Positions 14,177-16,692 of a DNA stretch of 16,692 bases are shown piece after piece. Numbering within the stretch: position 1 is the stretch's first letter; the number at the start of each line of letters is the position of its first letter. This DNA is from Myxococcota bacterium. GTDB taxonomy: Bacteria > Myxococcota_C > UBA6777. The DNA is taken from assembly GCA_963169055.1 (NCBI GenBank), contig CAUJFU010000243.1, positions 1-16,692 on the forward strand, in the 5' to 3' direction. The translations under genes and the position numbers were made by a program. The notes under the pieces are model-generated. The model did no database searches and had not been told where the DNA came from. It saw only the letters and a list, made by a program, of their open reading frames with translations.

Positions 14177-16692
14177 ATGAATCCAACATTGTGGTTACGA
14201 ACCCGCTGGGCTTTGCTGTGTGGCTTGGCGCTGTTTTTCTTACAAGGGGCCAATTGCGGCGGCACTCCCGGTCCCACCAAATGCCTCGTCAACGCCGACT
14301 GCCCCGGGACACAAACCTGCATCAATTCGGTCTGTACGGACTCTGCCGCTGAAACCGGCAAAGAAACAGACCCCCAAGAATCCGCCGTAGAAACCACCTC
14401 CCCTGAGGAAACCACCGCTCCCGAAGAATCGGCGGTCCCCGAAGAGGCCACCAGTACAGAAGGAACACCCGAAGCGACCGAACCCACCACCGACGGAAGC
14501 CCAAGCGACGGCGATCCTGTCGAGCAAGATCCACAACCCGAACAAACCATCAAGGAAACACCGAACGAGTCGACCTTCTTTGAAAACGTCTCGGGCTTCT
14601 GCACCACAGGCGAAACCGCCACTTGCTACAACGGGCCTGTCAACACCATCGGCATCGGCGAATGCAAAACAGGCATCAAGACCTGTGTGGGCGGCTTTTG
14701 GGATGCAGCGTGCGAAAACGAAGTCACCCCACAAGTCGAAGTCTGCGACGGCAAAGACAACAACTGTGACGGCAAAGTCGACGAATCTTTCCCCGAAGAC
14801 GGCCAAGTCTGCGACGTCCCCAACGCCAAAGGCCCCTGCAAAAGCGGCGTCTCCAAGTGCCAAAACGGCCAACTTGCCTGCGAAAGCAGCTATCAGCCCA
14901 AACCCGAAGATTGCAGCAACAAGATCGACGATGATTGCGACGGCATCCCCGATGGCCCCCCTTGTGCTTGCACCACAGGCGAAACCCGCGAATGTTACGA
15001 TGGCCCCGCAGACACCGCAAACAAAGGCATCTGCCGCCCGGGAAAACAAGAGTGTAAGGCCGGAAAATGGGAGGCTTGTATCGGCCAAACCACTCCCCAA
15101 GCCGAAAGCTGCGACGGCAAGGACAACGACTGCAACGGCCAGATCGACGAAGCGTTCCCCGAAAAAGGCCAAAACTGCACTGACAGCACCCAAAAAGGCG
15201 AATGTCAAAAAGGCACCTACACCGCTTGTACAAACGCAAAGCTTGTTTGTACTTCAAGCGTCAAGCCCGCACCTGCCGAGATCTGCGACAACGGTAAAGA
15301 CGACAACTGCGACGGGCAGATCGACGAAAATCCCCCTTGTGTTTGCTCAGGCACCCAAACACGCGATTGTTATAGCGGCCCCGCAAACAGCAGCGGAATC
15401 GGCTTGTGCAGAAAAGGAAAACAAACCTGTGATGGCGGGAAATGGGGCGCTTGCGTCGGCGAAGTCATCCCCAAAGCAGAGGCTTGTGATAACCAAGACA
15501 ACGACTGCAACGGCAAAATCGACGACAACCTTTCGCGCTCTTGTTCCACCGCTTGCGGCTCAGGCACAGAGTTCTGTTCTGCCGGACAATGGGTCCAATG
15601 CAACGCCCCCCAAGTCGCTGCCGAAGTCTGCAACAACAAAGACGACAACTGCGACGGCAAAGTCGACGAAAACCTCACCCAGCCCTGCTCCAACCAATGC
15701 GGCAAAGGCACAGAAACCTGTCAAAACGGCCAATGGCAAGGATGCACCGCCCCCACCGCAAGCCCCGAAGTCTGCGACAACAAAGACAACGATTGCGACG
15801 GCCAAATCGACGACAACCTCACTCGCCCCTGCTACCCCGCCAACACCGCTGGTTGCGTGTTTGACCGCATCAAGGCCACATGGAACTGCGTTGGCGCTTG
15901 TCGAGCAGGCATCGAGATCTGCTCCGCCGGACAATGGAGCCTTTGTAGCCGAACGATCACCCCCACCACCGAAACCTGCAACAACCAAGACGACAATTGC
16001 GACGGCAAAGTCGACGAAACCTACACCAACAAAGGAGCGCCTTGCACCGTCGGCATCGGCGCGTGCGTACGCAGCGGCACTTACGTATGCAACTCCAAAG
16101 GCTCAGGAACCACCTGTTCTGTCACCGCAGGCACCCCGATCACCGAAGCATGCCGCGACAACATCGACAACGATTGCGACGGAACCATCGACGAGATCTG
16201 TGGCACGCGCCATCACTTCGCAGCCACCGACGCGACCACTTCGGGAGTCACGATCCGCAACCAATACGGTATCGCCTCCATCGCCCGCGTTGGTGCGGGC
16301 ATTTACGACATCACAGCGGACAGTTCGGGCTTTGGCTGCAACTACCGCCCCATCTTCGTCAGCCCCAACACCTCGCTGCTTCGCCCCACCAGCTTCCTTT
16401 GCTCGGGCGACAACTTCCGTGTATACATCGGCTCCAACAATTCGGGAACGCTCGCCGACGCAGGCTTTAACGTAGTCATCCCGCTCAAAACCACAGGCGC
16501 TGGCACCGCACGCACCAGTTCTTGCCCAACCACGGGCGCATGCACCCTTGTCGGAAACTACAACATCACCGCCATCAACCACCTCGGCACGGGTGCCTAC
16601 GAGATCATCTCCCCGCTGTGCGCAGACAGCAGCCAACCTGTCTTTGCGCAAATCTATTCCAGCCTCCCGGGCTACACCGTCACAGGCTCCAA
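14177..16692 (+). CDS. Large MopE-type Cys-rich surface protein, nine metal-binding motifs, 3' end outside window
   Basis: The frame is open from ATG 14177 to the right edge (838 codons). Residues 1-26 are a signal segment; Cys27 (GANC) could be lipidated, but the lipobox is not canonical. A four-Cys knob follows (CLVNADCPGTQTCINSVC, 36-53), then an acidic Glu/Thr/Pro/Ser tether to about 135. Nine CDxxDNDCDGxxD motifs run from C190 to C659, most preceded by a W-x-x-C pair. The first four form two copies of a 125-residue unit. After residue 675 two copies of a beta-sandwich-like domain begin (YGIASIARVGAGIYDI and YNITAINHLGTGAYEI), like C-terminal domains of other myxobacterial MopE-like proteins. 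Metal binding is inferred from the motif. Strong C-ending codon bias leaves the other frames open, producing long shadow frames. Confidence 0.9.
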   Translation, partial: MNPTLWLRTRWALLCGLALFFLQGANCGGTPGPTKCLVNADCPGTQTCINSVCTDSAAETGKETDPQESAVETTSPEETTAPEESAVPEEATSTEGTPEATEPTTDGSPSDGDPVEQDPQPEQTIKETPNESTFFENVSGFCTTGETATCYNGPVNTIGIGECKTGIKTCVGGFWDAACENEVTPQVEVCDGKDNNCDGKVDESFPEDGQVCDVPNAKGPCKSGVSKCQNGQLACESSYQPKPEDCSNKIDDDCDGIPDGPPCACTTGETRECYDGPADTANKGICRPGKQECKAGKWEACIGQTTPQAESCDGKDNDCNGQIDEAFPEKGQNCTDSTQKGECQKGTYTACTNAKLVCTSSVKPAPAEICDNGKDDNCDGQIDENPPCVCSGTQTRDCYSGPANSSGIGLCRKGKQTCDGGKWGACVGEVIPKAEACDNQDNDCNGKIDDNLSRSCSTACGSGTEFCSAGQWVQCNAPQVAAEVCNNKDDNCDGKVDENLTQPCSNQCGKGTETCQNGQWQGCTAPTASPEVCDNKDNDCDGQIDDNLTRPCYPANTAGCVFDRIKATWNCVGACRAGIEICSAGQWSLCSRTITPTTETCNNQDDNCDGKVDETYTNKGAPCTVGIGACVRSGTYVCNSKGSGTTCSVTAGTPITEACRDNIDNDCDGTIDEICGTRHHFAATDATTSGVTIRNQYGIASIARVGAGIYDITADSSGFGCNYRPIFVSPNTSLLRPTSFLCSGDNFRVYIGSNNSGTLADAGFNVVIPLKTTGAGTARTSSCPTTGACTLVGNYNITAINHLGTGAYEIISPLCADSSQPVFAQIYSSLPGYTVTGS
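14600..15343 (+). repeat. Two tandem copies of a 123-125-codon unit in the large MopE-type gene
   Basis: Unit A runs from 14600 to 14968 and unit B from 14969 to 15343; a half unit starts at 15344. Each begins with a Cys and T/S-G-E/T-x-T...CY-GP, then a W-x-C pair, CDGKDN-motif, FPExGQ-C spacer, and a second DDxCDG motif ending in a PPC-x-C junction. Confidence 0.75.

Noticed and set aside
14580-16475. A 631-codon plus-strand frame over the large MopE-type gene
   Set aside because: Its product is a monotonous Lys/Thr/Ala/Pro string. The frame from 14177 has a strong ribosome site, a signal peptide and nine recognisable motifs over the same bases.

Overview
The window looks like chromosome from an uncultured relative of the Myxococcota (the former deltaproteobacterial myxobacteria). 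The evidence is the protein families: a zinc-ribbon Hanks-type kinase with an envelope-side tail, a PEGA/TPR-like membrane protein, several lipoproteins with long acidic tethers, and three Cys-rich proteins built from MopE-type CDxxDNDCDGxxD motifs. By eye the base composition is moderate (around the mid-50s % G+C), lower than in classic soil myxobacteria, so I do not name a genus.

Layout. (i) Positions 1-260 hold the 3' end of a Cys-containing protein, then a two-hairpin intergenic repeat. (ii) A minus-strand WD40 lipoprotein (261-1610) is divergent from thrS (1870-3678, plus); between them is a good sigma70-type promoter and a structured thrS leader. (iii) A MopE-type lipoprotein (3798-5375, plus) converges on a beta-helix lipoprotein (5406-7283, minus). 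(iv) A 343-nt spacer carries the second copy of the two-hairpin repeat. (v) A minus-strand run reads zinc-ribbon kinase (12297->10381), PEGA-like membrane protein (10334->9174), second MopE-type lipoprotein (9105 or 9171->7627), with gaps of 46 nt and 2-68 nt, so probably one operon. (vi) An unrecognised, possibly beta-propeller lipoprotein (12490-13734, minus) is divergent, across a 442-nt spacer with a nine-C tract, from a very large third MopE-type protein (14177->, plus) that runs off the right edge. This last gene is the true frame of the region; overlapping long frames there are shadows.

How it may fit together. Apart from thrS, every complete gene has a signal peptide or membrane anchor, so this is an envelope and surface-protein neighbourhood. 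The kinase operon suggests a cytoplasm-to-envelope signalling unit: a cytoplasmic Ser/Thr kinase with a periplasmic tail, a membrane protein with an envelope-side domain, and a surface lipoprotein with five acidic DxDxDG-like motifs that probably bind Ca2+ or another metal. Four lipoproteins share a small N-terminal Cys knob, and the MopE proteins share a longer module, so the locus seems to have grown by exchange of modules. No rRNA, tRNA, insertion sequence, CRISPR array or phage gene was seen.
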